Source: Gemmatimonadota bacterium
GTDB lineage: Bacteria; Gemmatimonadota; Gemmatimonadetes; Longimicrobiales; RSA9
Length of the DNA: 23,832 bases
Direction of reading: 5' to 3'
NCBI GenBank assembly: GCA_012027055.1
Contig: VEPF01000192.1
Span: 453 to 24,284, forward strand
Part shown: positions 7,103 to 15,956 of the stretch, in pieces
How the letters are laid out: each line of letters starts with the position of its first letter
How positions within the stretch are numbered: the first letter of the stretch is position 1
Translations under genes and position numbers: made by a program
The notes under the pieces: model-generated
The model's input: only the letters and a program-made list of their open reading frames with translations
The model's database searches: none
What the model was told of the DNA's origin: nothing

Positions 7103-8239
7103 ATGGCTGATCCTACGGTATCGCGCCGGTCGTTCATTTCGATCGCGGCCGCGGCCCCGGCTGTGGCCGCCGTTGCCCCAACCATGGCCCTCGCAGACCA
7201 CCAGCAGGCGGGTCCCGCGAAATGCGGCCCGACCGCCATCGCGGAGTTCCTGCCGCCGCCCGAGCGCGTGCGGATCCTGCCCGCGGTCGCCCGGTCGGTG
7301 GTCCCGGCCCCGCAGTACAACGCCGAGGAGATCAAGCAGATCACCTCGCAGGGGAAGGACGTCCAGCTGCTGTTTCCGAGCGGTATCGACGAGTTCAACA
7401 AGGCGCTGTCCGAAGTCGACGTGGTCTTCGGGGCGCTCAACGCCGAGATGTTCGCCCGGGCAAAGAACCTGCGCTGGCTGCAGACGACCGAGGCCGGCGT
7501 GGACATGCTGCTGTTCCCCGAGCTCATCAACAGCAACGTAGTCGTGACCAACATGGCGCGGGTGTTCGCGCCGATCATCTCGGAAACCGCCATCTCCATG
7601 CTGCTGGCCCTGACCCGCGGGCTGAACAAGTACTACTTCCCGCAGTTCCAGCAGAAGACCTGGAACGCCGAGCGGAACCTGGTGGAAGTCGAGGGCATGA
7701 CCGCGGGATTCGTCGGCATGGGCGGGATCGGGCAGATCACCGCCGCGAAGCTGCACTCCGCGTTCAACATGAAGATCCTGGCGACCGATGCCAAACCCAT
7801 GGCCAAGCCCTTCTTCGTGGACACGCTCCGGGAGCCGGACTGGTTCATGGAGATGGTGCCGCAGGTGGACGTTCTGATCGGCGCCGCACCCAGCACCCGC
7901 CTGACCGCGAACATGTTCAATGAGAACGTCTTCCGGTCCATGAAGAAGACCGCCTACTTCCTCGGTCTGTCGCGCGGCGCGCTCACGGACGAGGCGGCGC
8001 TGGCGCGGGCGCTGAAGGAAGGCTGGATCGCCGGCGCCGCACTCGATGTGGCGAAGACCGAGCCGTTGCCGAACACGAGCCCGCTGTGGGAATGCCCGAA
8101 CCTGATCATCACTTGCCACACCGCAGGCTTCGCGCCGCAGCGGCGAGTCCGGCTGATGGCACTGTTGGCCGAGAACGCCCGGCGCTATGCGAACGGGCTG
8201 CCGCTGATGAACGTGGTGGACAAGGAGCGCGGATACTGA
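7103..8239 (+). CDS. Tat-exported D-2-hydroxyacid dehydrogenase
   Basis: This 378-residue protein belongs to the D-isomer-specific 2-hydroxyacid dehydrogenase family, which interconverts 2-hydroxy and 2-keto acids with NAD(P). AGGAG lies five bases before the ATG. The N terminus has a twin-arginine pattern SRRSFI (7-12), an Ala-rich hydrophobic stretch and a likely cleavage after about residue 31, indicating export of a folded protein. The nucleotide-binding loop GMGGIG is at 205-210. The catalytic set is intact: Arg291 in LSRGAL, Glu320 in KTEPLP and His339 in CHTAG. An exported dehydrogenase needs a tightly bound cofactor, as in periplasmic glucose-fructose oxidoreductase; here that is inference. 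It follows the aldolase, so its substrate may be an aldolase product or precursor. A 16-bp hairpin ends the unit. Confidence 0.9.
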   Translation: MADPTVSRRSFISIAAAAPAVAAVAPTMALADHQQAGPAKCGPTAIAEFLPPPERVRILPAVARSVVPAPQYNAEEIKQITSQGKDVQLLFPSGIDEFNKALSEVDVVFGALNAEMFARAKNLRWLQTTEAGVDMLLFPELINSNVVVTNMARVFAPIISETAISMLLALTRGLNKYYFPQFQQKTWNAERNLVEVEGMTAGFVGMGGIGQITAAKLHSAFNMKILATDAKPMAKPFFVDTLREPDWFMEMVPQVDVLIGAAPSTRLTANMFNENVFRSMKKTAYFLGLSRGALTDEAALARALKEGWIAGAALDVAKTEPLPNTSPLWECPNLIITCHTAGFAPQRRVRLMALLAENARRYANGLPLMNVVDKERGY

Positions 8240-8260
8240 TACGGGCTTCCGGCGTCGTGT

Positions 8261-8298
8261 GAACCGTTCGCGACTTCGCTGAAAGTCGCGAACGGTTC
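8261..8298 (+). terminator. 16-bp perfect hairpin after the dehydrogenase
   Basis: GAACCGTTCGCGACTT (8261-8276) pairs perfectly with 8283-8298 around a 6-nt loop, starting 21 nt past the stop. No T-tract follows, but such long stems commonly end transcripts or protect 3' ends in GC-rich bacteria. It separates the aldolase-dehydrogenase pair from the arabinofuranosidase gene. Confidence 0.7.
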
Positions 8299-8395
8299 GG
8301 CCCGATCGGCCGAATCACCTCGGGGCAGTGCCGCCGCAGTACGTCTTCGGAGCATGCACATCCACGTCTTCGATATCTGTCGAAGGGAGACTCCA

Positions 8396-10498
8396 ATGAG
8401 CGGAGCGAAAACCGGTCTCGGGAGCCGGACTCTCGGGTTGGCCGCCGGCCTGCTGTTGCTGGTACCCACTGCCGCGCTGGCGCAGGGAACGGCCGTGCCA
8501 CAGACCATCCGGGCAACGATCGACATAACCAGGCTGGGCGAGCCGATCGACCCGCTCATGTGGGGCCATTTCATCGAGAACCTCCGCAACTGGTGGGAAG
8601 GCGGCGCGTGGGCCGAAATGATCGGCGACCGGAAGTTCTACTATCCGATCGACAACGACACGATCCAGGACCCGCCCAACGGCCGCAGGGTCAACCAGTG
8701 GGTGCCGGTCGGCCCGCAGAGCGGCGTGGTCATGGACAGCACGCGGGGCTACGCGGGCAAGCACTCTCCGCGGATCGCGCTGGCCGGCACCAGCCCGCGA
8801 GGTATCCGGCAGGCGGGGATTCCCGTGCATGCGGGGCAGAGCTACACCGGCCGCATTGTCCTGGCGGGTGATCCTGCGGCCAAGGTGGACGTCAGCCTCG
8901 TATGGGGGCCCGGCCCGCAGGATCGTCAGACAGTGAGCATCAAGGACGATCTGTCGCAGGAATTCCATACGTACCCACTCAGCTTCACCTCACGCGCCGA
9001 CAACCGGGCCGCCGAGCTGCACATCGTCGGGACGGGCTCCGGCTCGTTCCTGATCGGCGCCGTCTCGCTCATGCAGGCCGACAACGTGGAAGGCTGGCGG
9101 CCGGAGTTCCTCGCCCTGTTCCGCGAGATGCGGGTCACGACCATGCGGTGGGCGGGCAACTTCTCGGCGGGTTATGAATGGCGCGACGGGATCGGGGATC
9201 CCGACCGGCGGCCGCCCCGCTACGAGTTCGCCTGGCGTTCGCTCGAGCCCAATGACGTCGGCACGTTCGAGGTCCTGGCCCTGAACCGCCTGGTCGGCAG
9301 CGAGCCGTACATCGGCGTGAACGCCGGGCTCGGCGACGCGAATTCCGCCGGGCAGTGGGTCGAGTACGTCAACGGGTCGGTGAATACGCCCATGGGCAGG
9401 CTACGCGCCCAGCACGGGCATCCGCAGCCCTTCGGCGTGAAGTGGTGGGGCGTCGGCAACGAGATGTACGGCGAGTGGCAGATCGGGCACATGTCGATCG
9501 ATCACTACGTGATCACGCACAACATGTTCGCCGAGGCGATGTGGGCCGCGGACCCGTCCATCAAACTCATAGCCTCCGGGGCATCGCTCTATCAGATGCA
9601 CGCGGACTCCCGGGACCGCCCCCGCGTGGCCTCGCCCCCTTACGCCTACGACGGGCCGTTCGACTGGTCGGGCAACCTGCTGCGGCACGCCTGGCGGAAC
9701 ATGAACTACATCTCGGAGCACATCTACGGGCCGTACGGGATGAACGGCCAGTACTACGACGCCGCCAGCAAGCAGTGGGTCCGCGATACGCTCGCGCCCG
9801 TACAGGACCGCTTGCGCAGGATCCCCAACCGGGTCCGCGGCGCCTACGAGGAATGGACCGGCTACCTCGAGCGCATGCCCTGGCTCAAGGACAGTGGCAT
9901 CCGCCTGATGATGGACGAGTGGAGTACGGGCGGCGGCGACATGTTCGCGGGCCTGACCGTCGGACTTACGCTCAACGAGTTGTTCCGCCACACCGACGCG
10001 TACGTGCGGTCGGACCACACCTGCGCACCGTGTGCGATCAACTACAACCGCTACGACCCGCCGGTGCTGCGCGCCAACGGCCTCGTGTTCAAGATGCTCG
10101 CCAACAACTTCGGCACGCTGCCCATCCTCGACATCGGCGGCAACTCGCCGCAGCCCCAATTGCGGGGGACGGTGGGCATCGACGTGCCCAGGACCCCGTC
10201 CGGCAGCCCGACGTATCCGCTGGACGTGATGGCGGCCCTGTCGAGTGATCGCGGCCAACTGACGATCACGGTCGTCAATCCGAGCGCGAGCCCCCAGCAG
10301 CTCCAGCTCGAGGTCGCGGGCACCACGCTCCCGCGCAGCGCCCGGACCTGGACTGTCTCCGGTCCCGACATCCAGGCGCGCAACGTGGCGGGCGAACCGC
10401 CGCAGATCAGGTTGGTCGAGTCGACCCTCGCGAACGCCACGGCGCCCTTCACGGTCGCGCCGTTCAGCATCAACCTCTATCAGTTCCAGGTGCGCTGA
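8396..10498 (+). CDS. Exported GH51 alpha-L-arabinofuranosidase
   Basis: This 700-residue enzyme should release terminal alpha-L-arabinofuranose from arabinan, arabinoxylan or arabinogalactan. I place the start at 8396, where MSGAKTG leads a Sec signal ending ALAQ (residue 30) and AAGGGAGA lies about six bases upstream; the ATG at 8354 would add 14 unlike residues. Residues 55-61 (MWGHFIE) begin the barrel. A beta-sandwich of about 130 residues (95-230, carbohydrate-binding-like) is inserted, and the barrel resumes at WRPEFLALFREM. Glu356 in GVGNEMYG is the acid/base and Glu508 in MMDEWS the nucleophile, both in family-typical settings. The C-terminal beta domain ends in INLYQFQVR. GH9 follows after 55 bp on the same strand. 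The large exported form differs from the roughly 500-residue cytoplasmic GH51 enzymes. Confidence 0.93.
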   Translation: MSGAKTGLGSRTLGLAAGLLLLVPTAALAQGTAVPQTIRATIDITRLGEPIDPLMWGHFIENLRNWWEGGAWAEMIGDRKFYYPIDNDTIQDPPNGRRVNQWVPVGPQSGVVMDSTRGYAGKHSPRIALAGTSPRGIRQAGIPVHAGQSYTGRIVLAGDPAAKVDVSLVWGPGPQDRQTVSIKDDLSQEFHTYPLSFTSRADNRAAELHIVGTGSGSFLIGAVSLMQADNVEGWRPEFLALFREMRVTTMRWAGNFSAGYEWRDGIGDPDRRPPRYEFAWRSLEPNDVGTFEVLALNRLVGSEPYIGVNAGLGDANSAGQWVEYVNGSVNTPMGRLRAQHGHPQPFGVKWWGVGNEMYGEWQIGHMSIDHYVITHNMFAEAMWAADPSIKLIASGASLYQMHADSRDRPRVASPPYAYDGPFDWSGNLLRHAWRNMNYISEHIYGPYGMNGQYYDAASKQWVRDTLAPVQDRLRRIPNRVRGAYEEWTGYLERMPWLKDSGIRLMMDEWSTGGGDMFAGLTVGLTLNELFRHTDAYVRSDHTCAPCAINYNRYDPPVLRANGLVFKMLANNFGTLPILDIGGNSPQPQLRGTVGIDVPRTPSGSPTYPLDVMAALSSDRGQLTITVVNPSASPQQLQLEVAGTTLPRSARTWTVSGPDIQARNVAGEPPQIRLVESTLANATAPFTVAPFSINLYQFQVR

Positions 10499-10553
10499 TG
10501 CCGCGTGGCAGCCGTCGTTTCCCCGATTGTCCTACCCCGACCGGAGCAGAACC

Positions 10554-13115
10554 ATGATCAGGCATGGTGGCTGGATGATCTCGACCCTCGTCATTGCGCT
10601 CGGCCTGTTGCCCGCGGGGGCATCGGCACAGGGCCAGCAACTGGCGATCAACGACCAGGGGTACCTGGCGAAGCGGGGTCTGAATGTCCTTGTCTTCGAC
10701 AACGCGTTTACCGGCGTCTTCTTCGACGAGAAGTGGTCGGGCATGTACATCATCCAGCACGGCGTCCGCACAGCCGGCGGCGGCGCCGTCCGCCTGAGTG
10801 CCACGCCCGAGCAGTGGGACCTGGTCCCGCAGATGGTCGAGCGGAAGGTCGACAGGGCGACCAACACCATCGAGGTGACGCTCCGCTACCAGGCGTACGA
10901 CTTCAACTCGCGCATGGTGGTCAGGCCGGAGGGCGAGGGCTTCAACATCTCGGTCTTCGTCGACAAGCCCGTGCCGGTGGCTCTCGAGGGGCACGCCGGG
11001 CTGAACCTCGAATTCCGGCCCACGCAGTACCGCGAGCACACGTACGTGATGGACGGCAGGCCCGGCATCTTCCCGTATTACGCGGCGGGGCCCACCGCGT
11101 CGGTTCCGCCGGAGCAGGTGATCCCGATGTACCCCTCGGGGCACACCACCTTCGACCTGCACGGGCACCCGAACTTCATACGGGCGCTCCCGCTGGCTGC
11201 CGGGAAGACGCTGCTGATGGCACCGGAAGACCCGGCGAGGTTCGTCTCCATTCGTTCGCTGTCCGGTGATGTGCAGCTGATCGACGGCCGCAATCTCTCC
11301 CAGGGCAACTGGTTCGTGGTCCGCTCGCTGCTCGCTACCGGGATTACCGGCAAGGTGGCCGAGTGGCACATCGATGCGAACACGATCCCCGACTGGACGC
11401 GCACCCCCAACATTGGCTTCTCGCAGGTCGGGTATCACCCCTCGCAGCCGAAGCGCGCGGTCATCGAGCTGGATCCGAACGACACGCCGCTCCCGACCGC
11501 GTCGCTGATGGAAGTCCGGCCGGACGGCAGCCAGGTCGAGAAGCTGAAGATGAATGCCCGGCCCTGGGGCAGGTACCTGCGCTTCAACTACCTGGTGGCC
11601 GATTTCTCGGCGGTGAAGGATCCTGGCACGTACCTGATCAGGTACGGCACGCAGCAGACGGGCGCATTCCCGATCGCGGAGAACGTCTACGAGCAGGTCT
11701 GGCACCCGACTCTGAATGTGTACATCCCGGTCTCGATGGACCACATGTTCGTGAACGAGGCCTATCGCGTGTGGCACGGCGCGGCCCACATGGACGACGC
11801 GCGCATGGCGCCGCTGAACGAGCAGCACTTCGACGGCTACCGCACGGGCAACACCACCAACACCCCCTACGGGCCGGGCGAGCGGGTTCCCGGAATAGCG
11901 GTCGGCGGCTGGTTCGACGCCGGCGACTTCGCCATGCAGGGCGGCCACCACGGTTTGATGGTGGCAACCCTGGCCGAGATCTGGGAGACGTTCCGCCCGC
12001 AACACGATCAGACGCTGGTGGATCAGCAGCTGCACTTCGTGGACATCCACCGGCCGGACGGGAAGCCCGATGTGCTGCAGCAGCTGGAGCACGGGGCGCT
12101 CCAGGTCGCGGCGCAGTTCCGCACCATCGGCGGCCTGTCGCGCGGCGTGGTGGACGGCTTGATGCACACGTACACGCACCTGGGCGACGCCTCGACCCAG
12201 ACGGACAACTTCATCTACGACCCGTCTTTGAAGCCCTACGAGGTCCGGGACGGCAAGAGCGGCACGCCCGACGACCGCTGGATCTACATGCCGTCGCCGG
12301 CCGGCACCAGTTACCTGGGCATCGATGCGCTCGCGGCCGCGAGCCGTACGCTCCGCGGTTTCAACGACACCCTGGCGACGGAATGCCTCGAGCTCGCGGA
12401 GCAGGCATATGCCAAGGCGCGCGCGACTCCGCCCCCGGCGCAGGCCGCTGGGCCCGGACGGTCCTATGCCGGCAGCGAGACGGCTGCGGCCATGCAGCTG
12501 ATGATCACGACGAAGAAGCCGGAGTACCGGGACCGGTTCAACGAGCTGATCTGGCCCGCGCTCGACCAGAACAGCGAACGGAACCTCACGCTGGCCGTGC
12601 GGGCGCTGCCCTTCATGGACGCCGCCTACGCACGCAGGCTGCGCCCGTACGCCGAGCGGTACCGGGCCGCGCTCGACACGGTGCTCAAGGCCAATCCCTA
12701 CGGCGTGCCGATCGGCACCGGTACCTGGGCGGGCAACAATCCGCTGGTCACCTGGGCGACGACCAACTACTACCTCCACAAGGCGTATCCGGATCTCTTC
12801 GCGACCGACCTGGTGACGCGCGCGTTCGACTACCTGTTCGGGACGCACCCGGACCACAACTACTCGTTCGTCTCGGCGGTCGGCAACCGGCCCAAGCACA
12901 TCGCCTACGGCAACAACCGCGCGGATTTCACCATGATTCCCGGCGGCATCGTGCCGGGCGTGCTGATCCTCAAGCCGGACTTCCCCGAGAACATGGACGA
13001 CTGGCCGTTCATCTGGGGTGAAAACGAGTACGAGATCAGCTTCAGCGGGAGCTACATCTTCCTGGCGATTGCCATGAACGAGATGCTTGCGCAGGAGGCC
13101 AGGGGGACGCGCTGA
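10554..13115 (+). CDS. Exported GH9-type glycoside hydrolase with extra N-terminal domain
   Basis: This is an 853-residue exported protein. The start at 10554 is set by GGAGC six bases upstream and a Sec signal ending ASAQ (residue 26); the ATG at 10527 lacks both. Residues 27-285 form a beta-rich domain I do not recognise. Residues 287-375 (GFSQVGYHPSQPKRAVI to the AFPIAENVY start) match the Ig-like domain that precedes GH9 catalytic modules. The (alpha/alpha)6 catalytic module follows, with GGWFDAGDF (451-459) giving Asp455 and Asp458, and near the end GENEYEIS, where Glu825 is the probable general acid. GH9 enzymes are mostly inverting endo- or exo-beta-1,4-glucanases, some acting on other beta-glycans. 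Next to arabinofuranosidases the substrate may be a decorated backbone or oligosaccharide. It probably shares a transcript with GH51. Confidence 0.88.
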   Translation: MIRHGGWMISTLVIALGLLPAGASAQGQQLAINDQGYLAKRGLNVLVFDNAFTGVFFDEKWSGMYIIQHGVRTAGGGAVRLSATPEQWDLVPQMVERKVDRATNTIEVTLRYQAYDFNSRMVVRPEGEGFNISVFVDKPVPVALEGHAGLNLEFRPTQYREHTYVMDGRPGIFPYYAAGPTASVPPEQVIPMYPSGHTTFDLHGHPNFIRALPLAAGKTLLMAPEDPARFVSIRSLSGDVQLIDGRNLSQGNWFVVRSLLATGITGKVAEWHIDANTIPDWTRTPNIGFSQVGYHPSQPKRAVIELDPNDTPLPTASLMEVRPDGSQVEKLKMNARPWGRYLRFNYLVADFSAVKDPGTYLIRYGTQQTGAFPIAENVYEQVWHPTLNVYIPVSMDHMFVNEAYRVWHGAAHMDDARMAPLNEQHFDGYRTGNTTNTPYGPGERVPGIAVGGWFDAGDFAMQGGHHGLMVATLAEIWETFRPQHDQTLVDQQLHFVDIHRPDGKPDVLQQLEHGALQVAAQFRTIGGLSRGVVDGLMHTYTHLGDASTQTDNFIYDPSLKPYEVRDGKSGTPDDRWIYMPSPAGTSYLGIDALAAASRTLRGFNDTLATECLELAEQAYAKARATPPPAQAAGPGRSYAGSETAAAMQLMITTKKPEYRDRFNELIWPALDQNSERNLTLAVRALPFMDAAYARRLRPYAERYRAALDTVLKANPYGVPIGTGTWAGNNPLVTWATTNYYLHKAYPDLFATDLVTRAFDYLFGTHPDHNYSFVSAVGNRPKHIAYGNNRADFTMIPGGIVPGVLILKPDFPENMDDWPFIWGENEYEISFSGSYIFLAIAMNEMLAQEARGTR

Positions 13116-13164
13116 AGCGACACAGCCCGAGAGTCGGGTAGTCCCGCAGTGAACGAGACGGCCC

Positions 13165-13194
13165 GGCCGGCGCAGCGCAGTTGGCTGCCCGGCC
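13165..13194. terminator. Hairpin between convergent GH9 and racemase genes
   Basis: GGCCGG-C-GCAGC (13165-13176) pairs with GCTGC-CCGGCC (13184-13194), giving 11 pairs with a one-base bulge and a 7-nt loop. It lies 49 nt past the GH9 stop and 45 nt past the racemase stop, so it can serve both strands. There is no T-tract on either side. Confidence 0.55.
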
Positions 13195-13239
13195 AGGCCG
13201 GCGTGCCTCTCCCCGCCTGTCGCCGCTCTACCCTGACGG

Positions 13240-14511
13240 TCAGCGCAGGTACGGAATGGTCAACGGGCCATCGGGCAGCACGGCCACGGCCGGCCTCCCA
13301 CCCACGCGGCGGAGCATGTCGTCCACTTCCTCCTGCAGGCGCGTGATCGGACGCAGCGAGAGCGATTCGACCAGCTCCGGCGCGAGCGTCGAATAGAGGG
13401 CGACGTCGGCGCGCAGCTGGATGTCCGCGAGCAGCTGGGCCTCCCACTGGTCGAGCCGGGGCGCTGGCAGCGCCCGTATCCAGTCGATGATCGCGGACGG
13501 GGAGCCCAGGCGTATCAGCTCGCCGAAATTGCCGTGCTCCGGGATGCCGTCGCTGCACTCGCTCACCGTCACGATGGTGCCGCCCTCGGCCGCGATGCGC
13601 GCGGCGGCGGACATCCCCTTCACCGTCTGGTACAGGTTCTGGTCGAGGGGGAAGCCGCTGTTCGACGTGACGACGATGGGGAAGCGTTCCGGCACGGGCA
13701 CCATGCTCGCGTCTCTCGCCTGCGCGCATCCGGCCCGGTGCGCTGCGCGGTAGTGGCCCGCGCATACGCCCGCGATCTGCTTCGCTTCGTTCAGCGTCAC
13801 GTTCACCAGGAATTCCGGCGGACAGCAGGCGATCATCTCGCCGATTTCCTGCTGGATGGGGTTGCGGTCGAGCTCGCCCCAGGTGCTCATCGGGTCGGCG
13901 ATCAGCCGATAGTCGTGCAGGTGGAGAATGGTCTCGATGCCCGCCACCCCGGGGAACACGCCCTTGGCACCACCCGAGAACCCGGCGAAGAAGTGGGGTT
14001 CGATGAACCCGATGACGATGCGCTTGTCGGCTTCCAGGTAGCGCCTGTCAACCGTGACGGGGATGCCGCTGGCAGTGGTGCCGATGCGCACGTTGGAGCT
14101 CGCGTCGTAGGCGTCGTGGTTGACGATCGCGACCCGGTCGGCCACCTCGCCGAACATCGCCCGGATTTCCGCCGGCGTGTTGGGCCGGTGCGTGCCCGTG
14201 CCGATCAGCACCGTGTCGCGCTCCGGTGCAACGGACAGGCCCTCGAGGAGCCAGGGGATCAGGAGACGGTTGGGCACGGGCCGCGTGCCGTCCGACGTCA
14301 CGATGACCACGCGATCGCTCGGGGCGACGCACGCCTCGAGCGGGTCCGCGGCCGTGGGATTACGGCAGGCGTCCAGAAACGCCGCATGTGGATCTGGCAG
14401 CGCCGCGACCGATCTGGGGCGGTACACGCGCCAGTCGGCCAGGTCGGGGTCCATGCGCAGGGGGAGGCGGCCCTTCCCGTACGCGATTTCCGCAATGGGT
14501 GCCTGGTTCAT
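13240..14511 (-). CDS. larA: LarA-type nickel-pincer racemase/epimerase
   Basis: This 423-residue protein is of the lactate racemase (LarA/DUF2088) family, which racemises or epimerises 2-hydroxy acids by hydride transfer to a nickel-pincer nucleotide. With the ATG at 14511, TSDGTRP is at 72-78, His108 is in GTGTHRPNT, His173 in EPHFFAGFSGG, and Lys183 in GGAKGVFPG. These match closely the catalytic His pair and cofactor-linking Lys known for Lactiplantibacillus LarA. There is no signal peptide, so it should act in the cytoplasm, unlike its exported neighbours. A GTG nine codons upstream lacks a better ribosome site. The cofactor-making partners larB, larC and larE are not in the window. Family members vary in substrate (lactate, malate, short aromatic or sugar acids). 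With the nearby D-2-hydroxyacid dehydrogenase and aldolase, a sugar-derived hydroxy acid is plausible. Confidence 0.88.
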   Translation of the reverse strand: MNQAPIAEIAYGKGRLPLRMDPDLADWRVYRPRSVAALPDPHAAFLDACRNPTAADPLEACVAPSDRVVIVTSDGTRPVPNRLLIPWLLEGLSVAPERDTVLIGTGTHRPNTPAEIRAMFGEVADRVAIVNHDAYDASSNVRIGTTASGIPVTVDRRYLEADKRIVIGFIEPHFFAGFSGGAKGVFPGVAGIETILHLHDYRLIADPMSTWGELDRNPIQQEIGEMIACCPPEFLVNVTLNEAKQIAGVCAGHYRAAHRAGCAQARDASMVPVPERFPIVVTSNSGFPLDQNLYQTVKGMSAAARIAAEGGTIVTVSECSDGIPEHGNFGELIRLGSPSAIIDWIRALPAPRLDQWEAQLLADIQLRADVALYSTLAPELVESLSLRPITRLQEEVDDMLRRVGGRPAVAVLPDGPLTIPYLR

Positions 14512-14598
14512 TCGTTCAATTGCCCTGTCGGCGGGCACTCGGCTCGGCCGTCAGCCACTGCTTCCTTCGGCTGGAACGGCAAGTTTCGCGGACGCGTC

Positions 14599-14627
14599 AA
14601 CCTATGCCTGCTTGCCTACCGTTTCAA
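14599..14627 (-). promoter_or_regulatory. Candidate promoter of the LarA-type gene
   Basis: On the minus strand TTGAAA (14627-14622) and TAGGTT (14604-14599) are separated by 17 bases, about 88 nt upstream of the racemase ATG. The -10 is poor, so this is tentative. It lies in the 265-bp divergent gap before the mutarotase-like gene, for which I see no clear promoter. Confidence 0.3.
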
Positions 14628-14776
14628 CGGCGCTCGCCCGCACCTCACGATTGCCCCTGCACGCACAGCCGAGCAGATTCCGGGCGATACCGCCAGGGTG
14701 ATGGCCAGTGCGGCCGGCAAGCTGCTGTCCGTTGCGCCACGACAAGGGACCCTGGCCGTTCCGGGAGCACTGCGAC

Positions 14777-15844
14777 ATGACCCTGTTACCCGCCTTTCAG
14801 ATTCTGCAGTCCATCATCGCTGCGGCCCTGCCGGGCAGCATGCTGTTGGGCCTGCTCGCCGGACCGACGCGAGGCCCCGTGGCCGACTTTCCGCAGGCTG
14901 AAATCTCCAACGGACAGATCACGGCAAAGCTGTATCTGCCGGATGCCCGGAACGGGTACTACACATCGACCCGCTTCGACTGGTCCGGAGCCGTCTACAG
15001 CCTCGTGTACCGGGGCCATGAGTTCTATGGAGTGTGGTACGACCGGATCGATCCTGCCGTCGTGAACTGGGTCTTCCGGGGATCGGAAATCGTGTCCGGG
15101 CCCTGCAGCGCGCTGGCCGGACCGGTGAACGAATTCGAGACGCCGCTGGGCTGGGACGAGGCGCAGCCGGGTGGCACTTTCATCAAGCTCGGCGTGGGCG
15201 TGCTGCGCAAGGGCGAGGGGAGATACAACCGCTTCGTGCCCTACGACGTCCTGGACCCCGGCAAGTGGACGGTCACGAAGGGAAAGGACGCGGTCGAGTT
15301 CATGCAGGTGTTGTCCGCGCCGGACCTGGGCGGGGCCTACGAGTACCGCAAGGGGGTGCGGCTGGAGCAGGGGCAGCCGGTGCTGGTGATCGAACACAGC
15401 ATGAAGAATACCGGCAGGCGCGCCATCAGCAGCAACGTGTACAACCATCACTTCATGGTGCTGGACAGCCAGCCGCCAGGCCCCGACTTCACCGTCCGGG
15501 TGCCTTTCGAGATCAACGCGACGCGGCTGCCCCCCGAGGAGCTGGCCGGAGTCCGGGGAAACGAGATCGTCTATCGCCGGCCGCTGGCAGGCCAGGATGA
15601 GGCGATAGTGCTGTACCAGGGCTTTGGTGACAGCGCCAGCGACCACCGGGTCACCATCGAGAACCGGAAGACGGGAACGGGGGTCAGGATCGCCGGCGAT
15701 CGACCGCTGATCAGGAGCATGCTGTGGTCGATTCGGACGGTGCTGGCGGTAGAGCCCTACATCGCGGTCGATATCCAGCCGGGTGGCGAATTGACCTGGA
15801 GGGACACCATCGAATACTACACGATCCCGCCGGGCAGCGAGTGA
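14777..15844 (+). CDS. Exported galactose-mutarotase-fold protein
   Basis: This is a 355-residue protein. The start at 14777 is supported by GGGAGC eight bases upstream and by a hydrophobic N terminus (residues 8-30, LPGSMLLGLLAGP) acting as signal peptide or anchor. The body is beta-rich and resembles the aldose 1-epimerase/galactose mutarotase superfamily. Typical features are GGTFIKLGVGVLRK (132-145), RFDWSGAVYSLVYRGHEFYG (about 66-85) and a His pair in NVYNHHFMVLD (220-230), a usual site of sugar-binding residues. Related exported proteins occur in glycan-utilisation loci, but I cannot assign a reaction. It may convert anomers of released sugars or simply bind sugar. It is divergent from the racemase gene and convergent with the acyl esterase. 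Confidence 0.75.
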   Translation: MTLLPAFQILQSIIAAALPGSMLLGLLAGPTRGPVADFPQAEISNGQITAKLYLPDARNGYYTSTRFDWSGAVYSLVYRGHEFYGVWYDRIDPAVVNWVFRGSEIVSGPCSALAGPVNEFETPLGWDEAQPGGTFIKLGVGVLRKGEGRYNRFVPYDVLDPGKWTVTKGKDAVEFMQVLSAPDLGGAYEYRKGVRLEQGQPVLVIEHSMKNTGRRAISSNVYNHHFMVLDSQPPGPDFTVRVPFEINATRLPPEELAGVRGNEIVYRRPLAGQDEAIVLYQGFGDSASDHRVTIENRKTGTGVRIAGDRPLIRSMLWSIRTVLAVEPYIAVDIQPGGELTWRDTIEYYTIPPGSE

Positions 15845-15886
15845 GAGGACTGGCGGAGACGCGTCGCAGGGCTCGGGTGGATCGGG

Positions 15887-15919
15887 GCTGATCGGCGGCG
15901 AGCATCACCGCCGATCAGC
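15887..15919. terminator. 12-bp hairpin between convergent genes
   Basis: GCTGATCGGCGG (15887-15898) pairs perfectly with CCGCCGATCAGC (15908-15919) across a 9-nt loop. It lies between the stops of the mutarotase-like gene (15844) and the acyl esterase (15957), so it can terminate both. Confidence 0.7.
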
Positions 15920-15956
15920 GTGTGGGTCACTGTGCGGCCGCAGCGTTCGCTGGCCG

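Noticed and set aside
6185..8119. A minus-strand open frame of 644 codons opposite the aldolase and dehydrogenase
   Set aside because: It spans two well-supported genes and the gap between them, with shadow-type composition.
10470..12899. A minus-strand open frame of 809 codons opposite GH9
   Set aside because: The opposite strand encodes a clear GH9 enzyme. The antisense product is Arg/Val/His-rich with no domain and no ribosome site.
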